Shown: positions 28,213 through 39,092 of the stretch, in pieces | How positions within the stretch are numbered: position 1 is the first letter of the stretch | Layout: every line of letters starts with the position of its first letter | Assembly (NCBI RefSeq): GCF_013349995.1 | Contig: NZ_JABVXF010000021.1 | Coordinates: 1-64,000, forward strand | DNA length: 64,000 bases | Source: Pseudoalteromonas sp. 0303 | GTDB taxonomy: Bacteria; Pseudomonadota; Gammaproteobacteria; Enterobacterales; Alteromonadaceae | Reading direction: 5' to 3' | Made by a program: the position numbers and the translations under genes | The notes under the pieces: model-generated | Seen by the model: only the letters and a program-made list of their open reading frames with translations | Databases searched by the model: none | Told to the model about the DNA's origin: nothing

Positions 28213-29112
28213 GTGAATAGTTCTTTTGAATCACCAGTACAAACAATTCATCACCCCTTATTAGCTGCACGTAAAATTCAGCTAAGCATCAAGCGAGATG
28301 ATCTTATTCATCCGCAAATTAGTGGCAACAAATGGCGTAAGCTAAAGTTTAACTTAGATGTTATGCAGCAACAGGGTAAATCTGAACTACTCACTTTTGG
28401 TGGCGCATTTTCAAATCATATTCATGCCACGGCAACTGCAGGTAAGTTATTTGGCTTTAAAACCCACGGTATTATTCGCGGCCCTGAGCTAGACGAAGCA
28501 AATCCAACACTCAACTACGCAAAGCAATGCGGTATGAGCTTACACCCAGTAAATCGAATTACTTACCGCTTAAGGCACGACCAAACGTATTCAGCACAGT
28601 TACAAGCGCAGTTTCCGAATGCCTACATATTGCCAGAAGGCGGCACTAACACAGCCGCACTTTTAGGCTGTAAAGAATTAGCGCAAAGCCTACCAAGCTC
28701 TGATGTGATTGTTTGCCCAACTGGTAGTGGCGGCACACTAGCAGGTTTAATCGAAGGTGCACCACAACACACAAAACTGTTAGGTGTCGCAGTACTAAAG
28801 CAAGCGCACTACTTAATTGATGAGATAAAGCAGCTAAGTAATAAAGCAAATCAGCAACAAAACTGGCAGCTGCTTTGCGACTTTCATGATGGTGGTTACG
28901 GAAAGTTTAGCGATGACTTGTGGCTATTTTGCCAAACCTTTAGTGAGCAACACGCAATCCCGCTTGAGCCAATCTACAGCGGCAAAATGCTCTATGCCGT
29001 TTGGCAATTAATAGAGCAAGGTTACTTTAGTCAAGGAACGCATATCATTGCAGTTCATACTGGTGGGCTACAAGGTTTAGACGGCCTTAAGTACCGAGGG
29101 CTAATTGACTAG
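28213..29112 (+). CDS. PLP-dependent enzyme, ACC deaminase/D-cysteine desulfhydrase family
   Basis: 299 aa fold-type II pyridoxal-phosphate enzyme. The PLP lysine lies in SGNKWRKLKFNL, the substrate motif is TFGGAFSNHIHATA, and the phosphate cup is PTGSGGTLAGL. The family covers 1-aminocyclopropane-1-carboxylate deaminase and D-cysteine desulfhydrase; the marine gammaproteobacterial members are mostly untested. It starts with GTG at 28213 with a poor ribosome site. Its start codon overlaps the stop of a three-codon ATG CCG TGA frame. It is convergent with, and overlaps by 4 bases, the EAL protein gene. Confidence 0.86.
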   Translation: MNSSFESPVQTIHHPLLAARKIQLSIKRDDLIHPQISGNKWRKLKFNLDVMQQQGKSELLTFGGAFSNHIHATATAGKLFGFKTHGIIRGPELDEANPTLNYAKQCGMSLHPVNRITYRLRHDQTYSAQLQAQFPNAYILPEGGTNTAALLGCKELAQSLPSSDVIVCPTGSGGTLAGLIEGAPQHTKLLGVAVLKQAHYLIDEIKQLSNKANQQQNWQLLCDFHDGGYGKFSDDLWLFCQTFSEQHAIPLEPIYSGKMLYAVWQLIEQGYFSQGTHIIAVHTGGLQGLDGLKYRGLID

Positions 29113-30860
29113 CTGTAAGGTGTAATATCCGCCAGTTTTTGCAATGGCTCAGCAAAGTAAAAGCCTTGAGCTGCAATGACACCTAGATTTTTTAAGGTCG
29201 CAAGTTCGTTCTGTGTTTCTACTCCAACCGCATAAACAGGAAAGTTTAGCTCAGTACCCTTAGAAATTATTTGCTTTACAATTTTTTGCTGTTGGGTGTT
29301 GGTATCTATATTGTGTATCAGTTCAAATGCTAACTTAATACTGCATACATTTTTGATATTTCTATAAGTTGCTATATGTTCTGCACTACGCACGTTATCA
29401 ATAACAATACCAGCAGACAGTTTCTCTAAACATTCAAACTGTTCACTGAGCTTTTTATGCTGTTTTAGATAATCGTCTTCGCTTAGTTCAAATTGCAATT
29501 TGTCTGCGCTATTAAACCCTTCCATTTGCTGTTTAAACCACAGCCAAAACTCGTCATTAAACCAGTTCATTGCGTGTAAGTTTATACTCACCGTTAATGA
29601 GCCCGTTTCGTTCAGCAGCATTTTCTTCACTTGAGAAATCACAGTTTGATCCAATAACAAGACATCTTTTTTACTACTCATATGAGGAATAAAATGCCGA
29701 GCCGCAAGCAAGCCTAAACTCTTGTGGCGAATACGGATCAACGCCTCATGCTGTAAAATATCGCCTGTTTGTAAGTCGAACAAAGGCTGAAAAAACAACA
29801 TAAAATGTTTTTTCTTAATGTACTCAAATAGGTGTTCTTTACTATCAGCAAGCATGCTTGACTGCGTATGACCAAAGGGTAAGCGATGAATGTGCTGCCA
29901 AGCACTTTGTTTCGCCAGCGCTAATGCTGATTTAGTAAGCTGATAAACCACGGCCTGATCAGCCCCTGTGCGGTAATTACACACACCAATTTTTATATCA
30001 GCGCGAGATAAGTCACTACGATAATTTAAACAAGCTTGATATATAACCTGATGTAATCGCTTAGTGTATTTATCAACTTCGGTGGCAGGCACACTGTTTA
30101 AGGTCACGGCAATACCACCCGATGGCAATAATTTCACAGATCGATTTACAAGTTCACCAAACCCTTTTGCAATGACTAACTTAAAGTAATTATCAACGTC
30201 GAGATTAGCAGGGAAAGGGTTCTTCCAAAAGAATAGCGCAAATAAATGGTTATAGTTTGTTGGCACACCATACAAAATATTTAAATCCTGATGACCTAAT
30301 GGTTTAGGTGATGCAACTTTCTTGGCTGTAACCTGAGTGTTTAATTGTTCAAATGGTTTGCTCAGCGGTTTTTCTGTTATTGCCAATTGCTTGAACATTT
30401 TTTTCCACCAGCGGAAACCCCAATACCCAGTGCCAAGCAATATTAAATTTAGGAAAATAAATAAGTGACTTTCGACCAACCAAGAAGGCCAATGAAATAA
30501 ACGCAAATTAACCGTTTTATAGCTAAACACCTCTTGCTCTAAGTCGATAAAGTTTGCAAAGTTATGTGGTACATCACTAGCGCTCATTGCAAAGCCTTGG
30601 CTTTTAACTAAGGTAGCAATAATATCTTGCGAGGCAATCGGGTCGAGGTTTAATTCATACACTTGCTTGGCAAGCTCAGTACCGGTGCGATGAACTTTGT
30701 CGTGCAACACATCACTTAAGAAAATATTAAAAACAACTAATAGCAAAAAAGCGGCTGCCACATAGATGACCACCGGTTGATTTATTTGTGAAGTTAAGTT
30801 TCGTTTCATTTCACAGGTTAGTTGCTCAAACATATACAAAGTGTTGTTCAAGAACCCCAT
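29109..30860 (-). CDS. Membrane-bound GGDEF-like/EAL protein with degenerate EAL site
   Basis: 583 aa. Two membrane segments (about 30-50 and 130-150) flank a periplasmic loop. A GGDEF-like domain with no recognisable GGDEF motif follows, then an EAL domain (about 330-575). EAL (HEALIRIR), the Asn in INLHAMNW and the Glu in FELSED are kept, but the DDFGTG loop is IDNVRSA and the AEGVE motif is AVGVE, so the second Asp and a metal-binding Glu are lost. It is therefore probably a c-di-GMP receptor or structural regulator and not a phosphodiesterase. The start codon is uncertain: ATG 30860, 30833 and 30809 all lack a good ribosome site. Confidence 0.85.
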   Translation of the reverse strand: MGFLNNTLYMFEQLTCEMKRNLTSQINQPVVIYVAAAFLLLVVFNIFLSDVLHDKVHRTGTELAKQVYELNLDPIASQDIIATLVKSQGFAMSASDVPHNFANFIDLEQEVFSYKTVNLRLFHWPSWLVESHLFIFLNLILLGTGYWGFRWWKKMFKQLAITEKPLSKPFEQLNTQVTAKKVASPKPLGHQDLNILYGVPTNYNHLFALFFWKNPFPANLDVDNYFKLVIAKGFGELVNRSVKLLPSGGIAVTLNSVPATEVDKYTKRLHQVIYQACLNYRSDLSRADIKIGVCNYRTGADQAVVYQLTKSALALAKQSAWQHIHRLPFGHTQSSMLADSKEHLFEYIKKKHFMLFFQPLFDLQTGDILQHEALIRIRHKSLGLLAARHFIPHMSSKKDVLLLDQTVISQVKKMLLNETGSLTVSINLHAMNWFNDEFWLWFKQQMEGFNSADKLQFELSEDDYLKQHKKLSEQFECLEKLSAGIVIDNVRSAEHIATYRNIKNVCSIKLAFELIHNIDTNTQQQKIVKQIISKGTELNFPVYAVGVETQNELATLKNLGVIAAQGFYFAEPLQKLADITPYS

Positions 30861-31046
30861 AAATACAAGGCTGCAGGGCGATTTAAAGCAATATCAGAAA
30901 TATACTAGAACCAGCGCTGTCAAAAGTTTTGTAATTTTAATCACCTAGCCAACACAGTTAATGAGAATTATTTTGTAACCGGCAAACGGCTCAAAGAGTA
31001 GTAAGAAAGTTTGCAGTTCTAAAACTTCTCCAAATCAACATAGTCG

Positions 31047-31575
31047 TTAATTAACTTTAAACACATTTAAGGCATCGGATGTTTTTTGCTGTGCATTTTC
31101 TAAATCTGTAATTAACTTCTCAAGTAACGCTAATTCGTTTTGAACATCATGTATGTTGGAAGTGATATTTTGACTTGCTTTGCTCGCTTCTTCAGCGAGC
31201 TGGCTTTGCGATTCAATTGCATCGGATACAGTATTTTTTTGGCTACTCACATCAGCAATATTAGCTGTTAAGGTATCTATATTCGATAACGCTTGTTCAC
31301 TATTATCACTAACCATTTGCGTTGAGTCAGAGGTATTTTCCATATATACCTGAAACTGCTGAACCTGCTGTTTTATATCATCAAGGACTGAAGAGATTTC
31401 AAATGTTGAGTCTTGACTACATGTAGCTGAACCACGAACCTCATCGACTACAACAGTAAAGCCACGATTTTTTCCCTGCCCGAGCAGCTTCTATTGCAGT
31501 ATTGAGGGCAAGTAAATTAGTTTGTTCTGCAATGCTCGAAATCGTATCGAGTACAGATTGAATGGTATTTGTTCA
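31047..31575 (-). pseudogene. Broken methyl-accepting chemotaxis protein (C-terminal remnant)
   Basis: Read right to left, the frame encodes [19 protein letters not shown] then ALNTAIEAARAG, the chemoreceptor signalling tip, and then shifts: the next part (RGFTVVVDEVRGS) is in another frame after an A-run around 31472. The remainder continues as VYMENTSDSTQMVSDN to the stop at 31047. The sensor, membrane segments and HAMP domain are missing upstream; the region right of 31575 shows no homology. It is a decayed receptor gene, or one with a sequencing error plus a deletion. The 31047-31343 part alone forms a 98-residue open frame that may be called a gene. Confidence 0.85.
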
Positions 31576-31641
31576 ATTTGGCTATACAGCCTAGTGAAGT
31601 TATCATGCAATGTTTACGTTATTGATTAACCTTCCGTTTAT

Positions 31642-31672
31642 AAAAAAGGCCTAACAAGTGTTAGGCCTTTTT
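31642..31672 (-). terminator. Terminator of murA
   Basis: A long stem (AAAAAGGCCTAAC with GTTAGGCCTTTTT) around the loop ACTT on the minus strand, ending in TTTTTT. It is the 3' boundary of the mla-ibaG-murA operon. Confidence 0.93.
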
Positions 31673-31688
31673 CATAAGTATTTAGCGA

Positions 31689-32963
<1,275 letters not shown>

Positions 32964-33221
32964 CTATTGAGGTAAAATAAATTTTTGTTCGCGTTTCCAT
33001 TCAGTCGGTGTGAACGCTTTGATAGATACAGCGTGGATTGTACCGTCTGAGATTGTTGACATTAACGGAGCATAAACCAACTGTTGCTTCTTCACGCGAG
33101 ATAAACCATCAAAACACTCACCAACAGCAATCACTTCGTAGTGGCTACCATTTGCTTTAACAATCACTTCATCTAGTTTTAGTTCGTCGCGTAATAACGT
33201 TTCGACTTGGCTTGTTTCCAT
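32964..33221 (-). CDS. ibaG: BolA-family protein IbaG
   Basis: 85 aa. BolA proteins bind a [2Fe-2S] cluster together with a monothiol glutaredoxin; IbaG is the acid-induced member (E. coli YrbA). [22 protein letters not shown] and [14 protein letters not shown] are the family core, including the cluster-ligand His. The ATG at 33221 matches the E. coli start and has GTGAGAT upstream; a GTG at 33230 is in frame but lacks a ribosome site and overlaps mlaB. Confidence 0.93.
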   Translation of the reverse strand: METSQVETLLRDELKLDEVIVKANGSHYEVIAVGECFDGLSRVKKQQLVYAPLMSTISDGTIHAVSIKAFTPTEWKREQKFILPQ

Positions 33222-33226
33222 AAATC

Positions 33227-33520
33227 TCACTCAAATAGGTTTGTGACCTGACCCAACTGCATTAAATTTTGCAATTGTTCAGGGCTATTTTGCAGTTCAA
33301 GGTGAATACCTTGCTGCTTTAATTCTGCGAAAGAGTGAATTAACCAAGCTAAGCCCGCCGTGTCAACCCTAGATAGCCCAGAAAGGTCAAAATACCATGT
33401 TTTATGGCTAGAATCTGGCTTGGCATTCAGAAGGCGTTCACGGCCAATTGAATTTCGAGTCAGTTCGCCACTGACTCGAAACTGGTTATCTTCAAGTTGA
33501 GTAATCTCGACTTTACTCAT
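33227..33520 (-). CDS. mlaB: Phospholipid transport system STAS protein MlaB
   Basis: 97 aa STAS-domain protein that binds the ATPase MlaF on the cytoplasmic side and is needed for activity of the Mla ABC transporter. The STAS core [15 protein letters not shown] is visible, with the Thr that is functionally important in E. coli MlaB. The ATG at 33520 (MSKVEI) is preferred among several in-frame GTG/ATG codons up to 33532; it overlaps mlaC by 8 bases. Confidence 0.92.
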   Translation of the reverse strand: MSKVEITQLEDNQFRVSGELTRNSIGRERLLNAKPDSSHKTWYFDLSGLSRVDTAGLAWLIHSFAELKQQGIHLELQNSPEQLQNLMQLGQVTNLFE

Positions 33521-34190
33521 CACCACCATCACCTCTAAATTGCACTGGCAGTTGGCTCTTCTGCTCTAGTAAGTCACTTACATAATCTAGACCATGTTGG
33601 CGTAAAATACCTTGTAATTCACTTTGTTTAGCATCAAGCAAACTAATACCTTCTGCAATCATATCGTACGCGCCCCAGTTACCACTGCGGTCTTCACGTA
33701 CTTTAAAGTCGATTCTGATATCAGGTTTACCGGCTTCAACAATCTTAGTTTTAACAACCACCACATCTTGGCCTTTGAAAGGCTGTGGTGGTGCAAACTC
33801 AACGCTTTGGTTAGTGTATTGAGTAAACACACCTGCGTAAGTTGCAATTAAATACTTTTGGAAAACGTCAATGAAGCGTTGTAACTCTTTAATTGCCTTT
33901 GCTTTTTCCTCTTTATCTTCGATAGCACGCACCTTTGACACGTGATTACCTAATACGCGCAGTGCAGCATACTTGTAGTCAATGTAAGGCATTAGCTCTT
34001 CTTCTACGATAACGCGAAGATGCTCTTTGTCTTTCGCAATAAGAGGTTGGTCTTTGGTAATACGTGCAAAAGTATTATCTGACACTGTACGAACCATTTT
34101 GTACGGGTCTTTTAAATCAACCTTAGGTTCAGCGGCTTGTGCGTTTAGGCTAAACAGCACAGCAATACATAATAAAAACTTCTTAAGCAT
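33513..34190 (-). CDS. mlaC: Phospholipid-binding protein MlaC
   Basis: 225 aa periplasmic shuttle of phospholipid between the MlaA complex at the outer membrane and MlaFEDB at the inner membrane. A signal peptide covers about 1-19 (LFSLNAQA cleavage). The hydrophobic lipid pocket family core VEFAPPQPF and GNWGAYDMIAEGISLL is present. mlaD ends 2 bases upstream, at 34193. mlaA is not in this window, as usual. Confidence 0.94.
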   Translation of the reverse strand: MLKKFLLCIAVLFSLNAQAAEPKVDLKDPYKMVRTVSDNTFARITKDQPLIAKDKEHLRVIVEEELMPYIDYKYAALRVLGNHVSKVRAIEDKEEKAKAIKELQRFIDVFQKYLIATYAGVFTQYTNQSVEFAPPQPFKGQDVVVVKTKIVEAGKPDIRIDFKVREDRSGNWGAYDMIAEGISLLDAKQSELQGILRQHGLDYVSDLLEQKSQLPVQFRGDGGDE

Positions 34191-34192
34191 AA

Positions 34193-34741
34193 TTATTCAC
34201 CACCCTGGTTGAATAAGAACTGACCGATTAACTCTTCTAAAACAAGCGCTGATTTTGTATCAGTAATGTAGTCACCATCTGCAAGCGCTTTGCTTTCAAC
34301 ACCAAATAGATCATCTAGATCTGTATCATGCTCACTTGCTGTTACATCTTCACCCATACAGCGTTGCTCAGCAGATTCAGGGGCAATAACAGGGTTAATG
34401 CCTAAGTACTGTTCACCTAAAATACCTGATGTCAAAATAGAGATTGATGTTGTGTCTGAAAACTTACATAAGTAATTTGCATCAATCGCCATATTTACCA
34501 CAGGCACAAACTCTTTTGGGTGAATAAAGATTGATTCAACTCGGCCAACAACTACACCACCTACTTTAATCGGCGCACGTGCTTTTAAAGAACCAATGTT
34601 TTCAAACTTTGCGTTCAGTTGGTAAGTCTCACCACTACCACTAATGCCGGCATTCGCAACTTTAAATGCTAATAATGCAAATGCAGCGATACCAAGGGCT
34701 ACAAAAAAGCCAACTAATATTTCTAATTTCCGTGAATTCAT
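34193..34741 (-). CDS. mlaD: Phospholipid transport MCE protein MlaD
   Basis: 182 aa. One N-terminal membrane anchor (about 9-27) and one MCE domain (about 38-115; motif IKVGGVVVGRVESI). MlaD forms a hexameric ring on MlaE with a central pore for phospholipid. The C-terminal tail is slightly acidic. Between mlaE and mlaC in the canonical order. Confidence 0.95.
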   Translation of the reverse strand: MNSRKLEILVGFFVALGIAAFALLAFKVANAGISGSGETYQLNAKFENIGSLKARAPIKVGGVVVGRVESIFIHPKEFVPVVNMAIDANYLCKFSDTTSISILTSGILGEQYLGINPVIAPESAEQRCMGEDVTASEHDTDLDDLFGVESKALADGDYITDTKSALVLEELIGQFLFNQGGE

Positions 34742-34754
34742 CTTTATACCCTAA

Positions 34755-35534
34755 TTAGCTGGTAAACATTACCGCTGTTAAAATAAAGTCAAAACCTAAT
34801 ACTGCCAATGACGAGTGCACAACGGTTTCTGTTGTCGCTTTACTGATCCCCTCTGAAGTAGGAACACAGTCATAGCCTTTGTAAAGTGCAATCCAAGTCA
34901 CAATCATGGCGAATACAAAACTCTTAATCATGCCGTTCACAATATCTTGTTGAAACGACACTTGCGCTTGCATGATTGACCAGAAGCTTCCTGAGTCAAC
35001 ACCAAGCCAATCAACACCCACTAAATGAGCGCCGATAATAGCAACCGCAGAAAAGATCAATGCAAGCAATGGCATACTGATAAAACCAGCCCAAAAACGC
35101 GGTGCAATAATGCGTTTAAGTGGATCAATCGCCATCATTTCTAAACTTGATAATTGCTCAGTTGCTTTCATTAAACCAATTTCAGCAGTAAGTGCACTAC
35201 CCGCGCGGCCTGCAAACAATAACGCTGTTACTACAGGGCCTAACTCCCGTAATAAGCTCAATGCCACTAAAGGCCCTAAGCTATCTTCGGCACCATAGCC
35301 TACTAATACGGTGTAACCCTGCAGGGCGAGCACCATACCGATGAATAAGCCTGACACCATAATGATTAAAAGAGATTGCGAGCCCACCATATATAATTGG
35401 CGAACAAGTAAAGGCGTGCCTTTTTTGAAGTTCGGCACATTAACGAGTGCACCAAACAGCATCTGAGTTGAACGGCCAAGCGCGGCAAAGCGCCCTAATG
35501 TTTTGTGACCTAACTTCTGGAATAGATCAAGCAT
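34755..35534 (-). CDS. mlaE: Phospholipid ABC transporter permease MlaE
   Basis: 259 aa polytopic inner-membrane permease of the MlaFEDB complex with five or six helices. The family core [22 protein letters not shown] is cut here at the point where it contacts Mla[15 protein letters not shown] follows. It overlaps the end of mlaF by 8 bases (35527-35534). Confidence 0.95.
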   Translation of the reverse strand: MLDLFQKLGHKTLGRFAALGRSTQMLFGALVNVPNFKKGTPLLVRQLYMVGSQSLLIIMVSGLFIGMVLALQGYTVLVGYGAEDSLGPLVALSLLRELGPVVTALLFAGRAGSALTAEIGLMKATEQLSSLEMMAIDPLKRIIAPRFWAGFISMPLLALIFSAVAIIGAHLVGVDWLGVDSGSFWSIMQAQVSFQQDIVNGMIKSFVFAMIVTWIALYKGYDCVPTSEGISKATTETVVHSSLAVLGFDFILTAVMFTS

Positions 35535-36345
35535 TATGCACTCCTAGTAATTCATCATCATACGCAGGAGCTGGGAAATGGAATGGTACTGGGCCATCCG
35601 ATAAACCATTTAAGAACTGTTGTACAAGTTCAGATTCATGGTTTTGCATTTGCTCTGGTGAACCTTCGCCTATCACCCCTTGATCTGCAATAATGATCAC
35701 GTGATCAGCAATACTCATAACCTCTGTAACATCATGGGTCACGATAAGTGATGATAAACCTAGCACCTCATTCAGTGATTTTATTAGCTTAACTAACACA
35801 CCCATAGAGATAGGATCTTGGCCAGCAAATGGCTCATCGTACATGATAAGCTCTGGATCAAGAGCAATTGAACGCGCTAAAGCAGCACGGCGAGCCATAC
35901 CACCAGAAAGCTCAGACGGCATTAAGTCTTGTGCACCACGTAAGCCGACAGCTTGTAATTTCATTAAAACGACAAGACGAATTAAATCTTCGCTGAGTTG
36001 AGTATGCTCACGCAAAGGAAAGGCGATATTGTCAAACACTGACATATCGGTAAATAAAGCGCCACTTTGAAACAGCATACTCATTTTGGTGCGGGCAGCA
36101 TAAAGTTCCTTGCGAGTCATGCCAGGAATGCTGTTGCCTTCAAATAAAATGTCACCTGAATCAGGTTTAAGCTGACCGCCAATTAAGCGCAACATGGTGG
36201 TTTTACCAATGCCGCTTGGTCCCATGATAGCGGTAATCTTGCCTTTCGGAATGTTAAAACTCATATTTTTATATATGATTCTATCGCCCCGTGAAAAGGT
36301 TACATCCTTGATTTCTACTATTGATTGCGACAAGTCGCTCTCCAT
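35527..36345 (-). CDS. mlaF: Phospholipid ABC transporter ATPase MlaF
   Basis: 272 aa ATPase of the Mla transporter. Walker A is GPSGIGKT, the signature is LSGGMARRA, Walker B is LIMYDEPF, and the C-terminal tail that grips the neighbouring subunit ([16 protein letters not shown]) is typical. The ATG at 36345 (MESDLSQ) aligns with E. coli MlaF; an in-frame ATG at 36369 adds 8 residues and cannot be excluded. First gene of the mla operon; divergent from yrbG across a 248-base gap, as in E. coli. Confidence 0.95.
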   Translation of the reverse strand: MESDLSQSIVEIKDVTFSRGDRIIYKNMSFNIPKGKITAIMGPSGIGKTTMLRLIGGQLKPDSGDILFEGNSIPGMTRKELYAARTKMSMLFQSGALFTDMSVFDNIAFPLREHTQLSEDLIRLVVLMKLQAVGLRGAQDLMPSELSGGMARRAALARSIALDPELIMYDEPFAGQDPISMGVLVKLIKSLNEVLGLSSLIVTHDVTEVMSIADHVIIIADQGVIGEGSPEQMQNHESELVQQFLNGLSDGPVPFHFPAPAYDDELLGVHNA

Positions 36346-36593
36346 AACGTTTTTCACTAGTTTTGCCATTTTAAGGGTTTTTTAGTCAAGATGGAAAAAA
36401 CAAATCGTAAAATTTTGTAATATTTTCTATCAATAAATTCTAAAGCTAGCTGCAAAGAGCTTAACGACACCTGAAATTTAGTTTCCTTGCTAAGCACGCT
36501 TTATGCTAGCCAGCCCATTCTTTTACTTATACTTTCAGGTTCGCTTTTGTTACTATTTGCAGTCATCTGTATAAGTAATGTTGGCGTATCACA

Positions 36594-37562
36594 ATGGTGA
36601 CTTCTTTTGTCATTTTAATTATTGGTTTTGCTGCACTCGTTTGGAGTGCCGATCGGTTTGTTTATGGGGCGGCTGCACTCGCGAAAAATATGGGGATCCC
36701 CACCCTAATCATTGGTTTAACCGTTGTTGCTATGGGCTCTTCAGCCCCTGAAATGATGGTATCTGCATCGGCAGCACTTGCTGATAAAACAGATACTGCG
36801 GTAGGTAATGCGGTCGGCTCTAACATTACTAATATCTTACTTGTACTTGGTGTCACAGCTTTACTACGCCCTCTTTCAGTATCTTCAATGACACTTAAAC
36901 GTGAAATGCCGCTGGTATTGTTAATCTCAGTAGCCGCTTGGTATGTGTTCTCAGATAACTATTTTTCATTCGCTGAAGGCATTGCCTTGATGATTGCTTT
37001 TGCTGTGTTTATTGGTGGTTTAGTTATTGTTTCTCTGCGTGCTAAAAACCAAGATGACCCATTTGTTAGCGAAGCATGTGAAGACGTTCCGAACGATGTC
37101 AGTACCAAATCAGCCTTGTTTTGGTTAATAATCGGCATGATTTTATTACCAGTTAGTTCACACTTTTTAGTTGAATCAGCCGTCGATATTGCGAAATATT
37201 TTGGTCTATCAGACCTTGTAATAGGCTTAACCATTATTGCTATTGGTACCAGCTTACCAGAGCTGGCGGCCTGTATTGCAGGGGTATTAAAAAACGAAGA
37301 CGATTTAGCGCTTGGTAATATCGTTGGCTCAAACATTTTCAATTTACTCGCCGTATTACCACTTGCGGGCATTATCAACCCATCAATTATTGACCCTTCT
37401 GCGGCAAACCGCGATGCACTTATCATGATTGCAGCAACCGTTGTATTGATTGCCATGTCATTGAACTTTAAAGGTGCTCGTCGTATCAATAGAGTAGAAG
37501 GTGGCTTCTTGTTAGTCGCATTTATTGCATATCAGGGCTATATTTTCAGCCAAGTAGGATAA
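36594..37562 (+). CDS. yrbG: Calcium/sodium antiporter YrbG
   Basis: 322 aa CaCA-family exchanger with ten membrane helices arranged as two repeats. The alpha-repeat motifs are GSSAPEMMVSASAAL and GTSLPELAACIAGVL, each followed by GN-VGSN. The ion preference is inferred from family. It starts the yrbG-kdsD-kdsC-lptC-lptA-lptB series, as in E. coli; the ribosome site is weak. Confidence 0.93.
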   Translation: MVTSFVILIIGFAALVWSADRFVYGAAALAKNMGIPTLIIGLTVVAMGSSAPEMMVSASAALADKTDTAVGNAVGSNITNILLVLGVTALLRPLSVSSMTLKREMPLVLLISVAAWYVFSDNYFSFAEGIALMIAFAVFIGGLVIVSLRAKNQDDPFVSEACEDVPNDVSTKSALFWLIIGMILLPVSSHFLVESAVDIAKYFGLSDLVIGLTIIAIGTSLPELAACIAGVLKNEDDLALGNIVGSNIFNLLAVLPLAGIINPSIIDPSAANRDALIMIAATVVLIAMSLNFKGARRINRVEGGFLLVAFIAYQGYIFSQVG

Positions 37563-37565
37563 TTA

Positions 37566-38537
37566 ATGACACAACCTAGCTTTATCGCGCAGGGTAAGCG
37601 CGTACTCGAAATTGAAGCACAAGCTTTACAAGAAATTGAGCAATATATAAATCAAGATTTCGATAACGCTTGCCAATTAATGTTCCAATGTACAGGTCGT
37701 ATTATTGTGATTGGTATGGGCAAGTCTGGCCACGTTGGTAATAAAATTGCGGCGACCCTTGCAAGTACTGGCACACCGGCATTTTTTGTTCATCCTGGCG
37801 AAGCAAGCCACGGTGATTTAGGCATGATCACCCGTGATGATGTGGTGATGTGTATTTCGAACTCAGGCGAAACCAGCGAAGTACTTAGCATTATCCCTGT
37901 TATCAAGCGCATTGGCGCAAAAATGATTTCACTAACAGGCAACCCAGACTCAACCATGGCCAAACTGTCTGATGTACATGTGTGCATTAAAGTAAGCCAA
38001 GAGGCATGTCCATTAGGCCTTGCGCCAACTGCAAGTACCACAGCGACCTTGGTTATGGGTGATGCAATGGCGGTTGCGTTACTTGAAACCCGTGGTTTCA
38101 CAGCCGATGATTTTGCGCTTTCGCACCCGGGTGGCAGCTTAGGTAAACGTTTATTACTTACATTAGATGATGTGATGCACGCAGGCGACGCCACGCCAAT
38201 CGTTAGCGAAACCCAAAGCATTAAAGACGCACTAATCGAAATGTCAGCCAAGGGCCTTGGTATGACCGCGGTGATTGGTGCAGATGAAAAGTTAGCCGGA
38301 TTATTCACTGATGGTGACTTACGCCGTATTTTAGAACAGCGCATCGATATCCATAATACGGCAATTAGCCAAGTAATGACCCGTTCATGTACAACTGCTC
38401 GCCCTGATATGCTTGCAGCTGAAGCTTTAAATATTATGGAACGTAAACGTATCAATGGTTTAATTGTGGTAGATCAAAGTAATACGCCAATTGGTGCCCT
38501 TAATATGCAAGACCTATTAAAAGCAGGAGTTCTTTAA
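37566..38537 (+). CDS. kdsD: Arabinose-5-phosphate isomerase KdsD
   Basis: 323 aa. Converts ribulose-5-phosphate to arabinose-5-phosphate, the first step of Kdo synthesis for LPS. A SIS domain (about 40-175; GMGKSGHVGNKIAATLASTG, catalytic His in SHPGGSLGKRLL) precedes two CBS domains (about 205-323). It follows yrbG by 3 bases. Confidence 0.96.
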   Translation: MTQPSFIAQGKRVLEIEAQALQEIEQYINQDFDNACQLMFQCTGRIIVIGMGKSGHVGNKIAATLASTGTPAFFVHPGEASHGDLGMITRDDVVMCISNSGETSEVLSIIPVIKRIGAKMISLTGNPDSTMAKLSDVHVCIKVSQEACPLGLAPTASTTATLVMGDAMAVALLETRGFTADDFALSHPGGSLGKRLLLTLDDVMHAGDATPIVSETQSIKDALIEMSAKGLGMTAVIGADEKLAGLFTDGDLRRILEQRIDIHNTAISQVMTRSCTTARPDMLAAEALNIMERKRINGLIVVDQSNTPIGALNMQDLLKAGVL

Positions 38538-38540
38538 GCA

Positions 38541-39092
38541 ATGACATTCGCCGAGCTATACCAGCCTCTTAGCCCTGATGTGAGTCAGCGCGCACAAAAA
38601 GTAAAATTGCTAATCTGTGATATAGATGGCGTTTTTTCTGATGGCCGAATTTATTTAGGTAATGATGGCGAAGAGCTTAAAGCATTTAATACTAAAGATG
38701 GCTTTGGTATTAAAGCGCTCATTAATAGTGGCTTTGAAGTGGCAGTGATTACTGGCCGCCATTCACAAATAGTTCAGCAGCGAATGACTAGCCTAACAGT
38801 TCAGCACATTTATCAGGGACAAGAAGATAAGCTGATTGCTTATCAAGAGTTAAAAGATAAACTGGGGCTGACTGATGAACAAATTGCCTATATTGGTGAT
38901 GATGGTCCAGACTTACCAGTAATGGAAAAAGTAGGGTTTGCTGTTGCAGTAAACGACGCACACCCACTGATTAAAAAGCTGGCTCATTACACCACATTAT
39001 TACCAGGTGGCTTTGGAGCTGTGCGTGAATTAACTGATTTACTGATGTTAGAAAACGGTAAGCCGTTAACTAGCGATGGAACCAGCGCATGA
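38541..39092 (+). CDS. kdsC: Kdo-8-phosphate phosphatase KdsC
   Basis: 183 aa HAD phosphatase that dephosphorylates Kdo-8-phosphate. Motif I is CDIDGVFSDGRIY, motif II is VITGRHS, and motif IV is IGDDGPDLPVM. Acts after KdsA in Kdo synthesis. It shares four bases with lptC (ATGA), so the two are coupled. Confidence 0.95.
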   Translation: MTFAELYQPLSPDVSQRAQKVKLLICDIDGVFSDGRIYLGNDGEELKAFNTKDGFGIKALINSGFEVAVITGRHSQIVQQRMTSLTVQHIYQGQEDKLIAYQELKDKLGLTDEQIAYIGDDGPDLPVMEKVGFAVAVNDAHPLIKKLAHYTTLLPGGFGAVRELTDLLMLENGKPLTSDGTSA

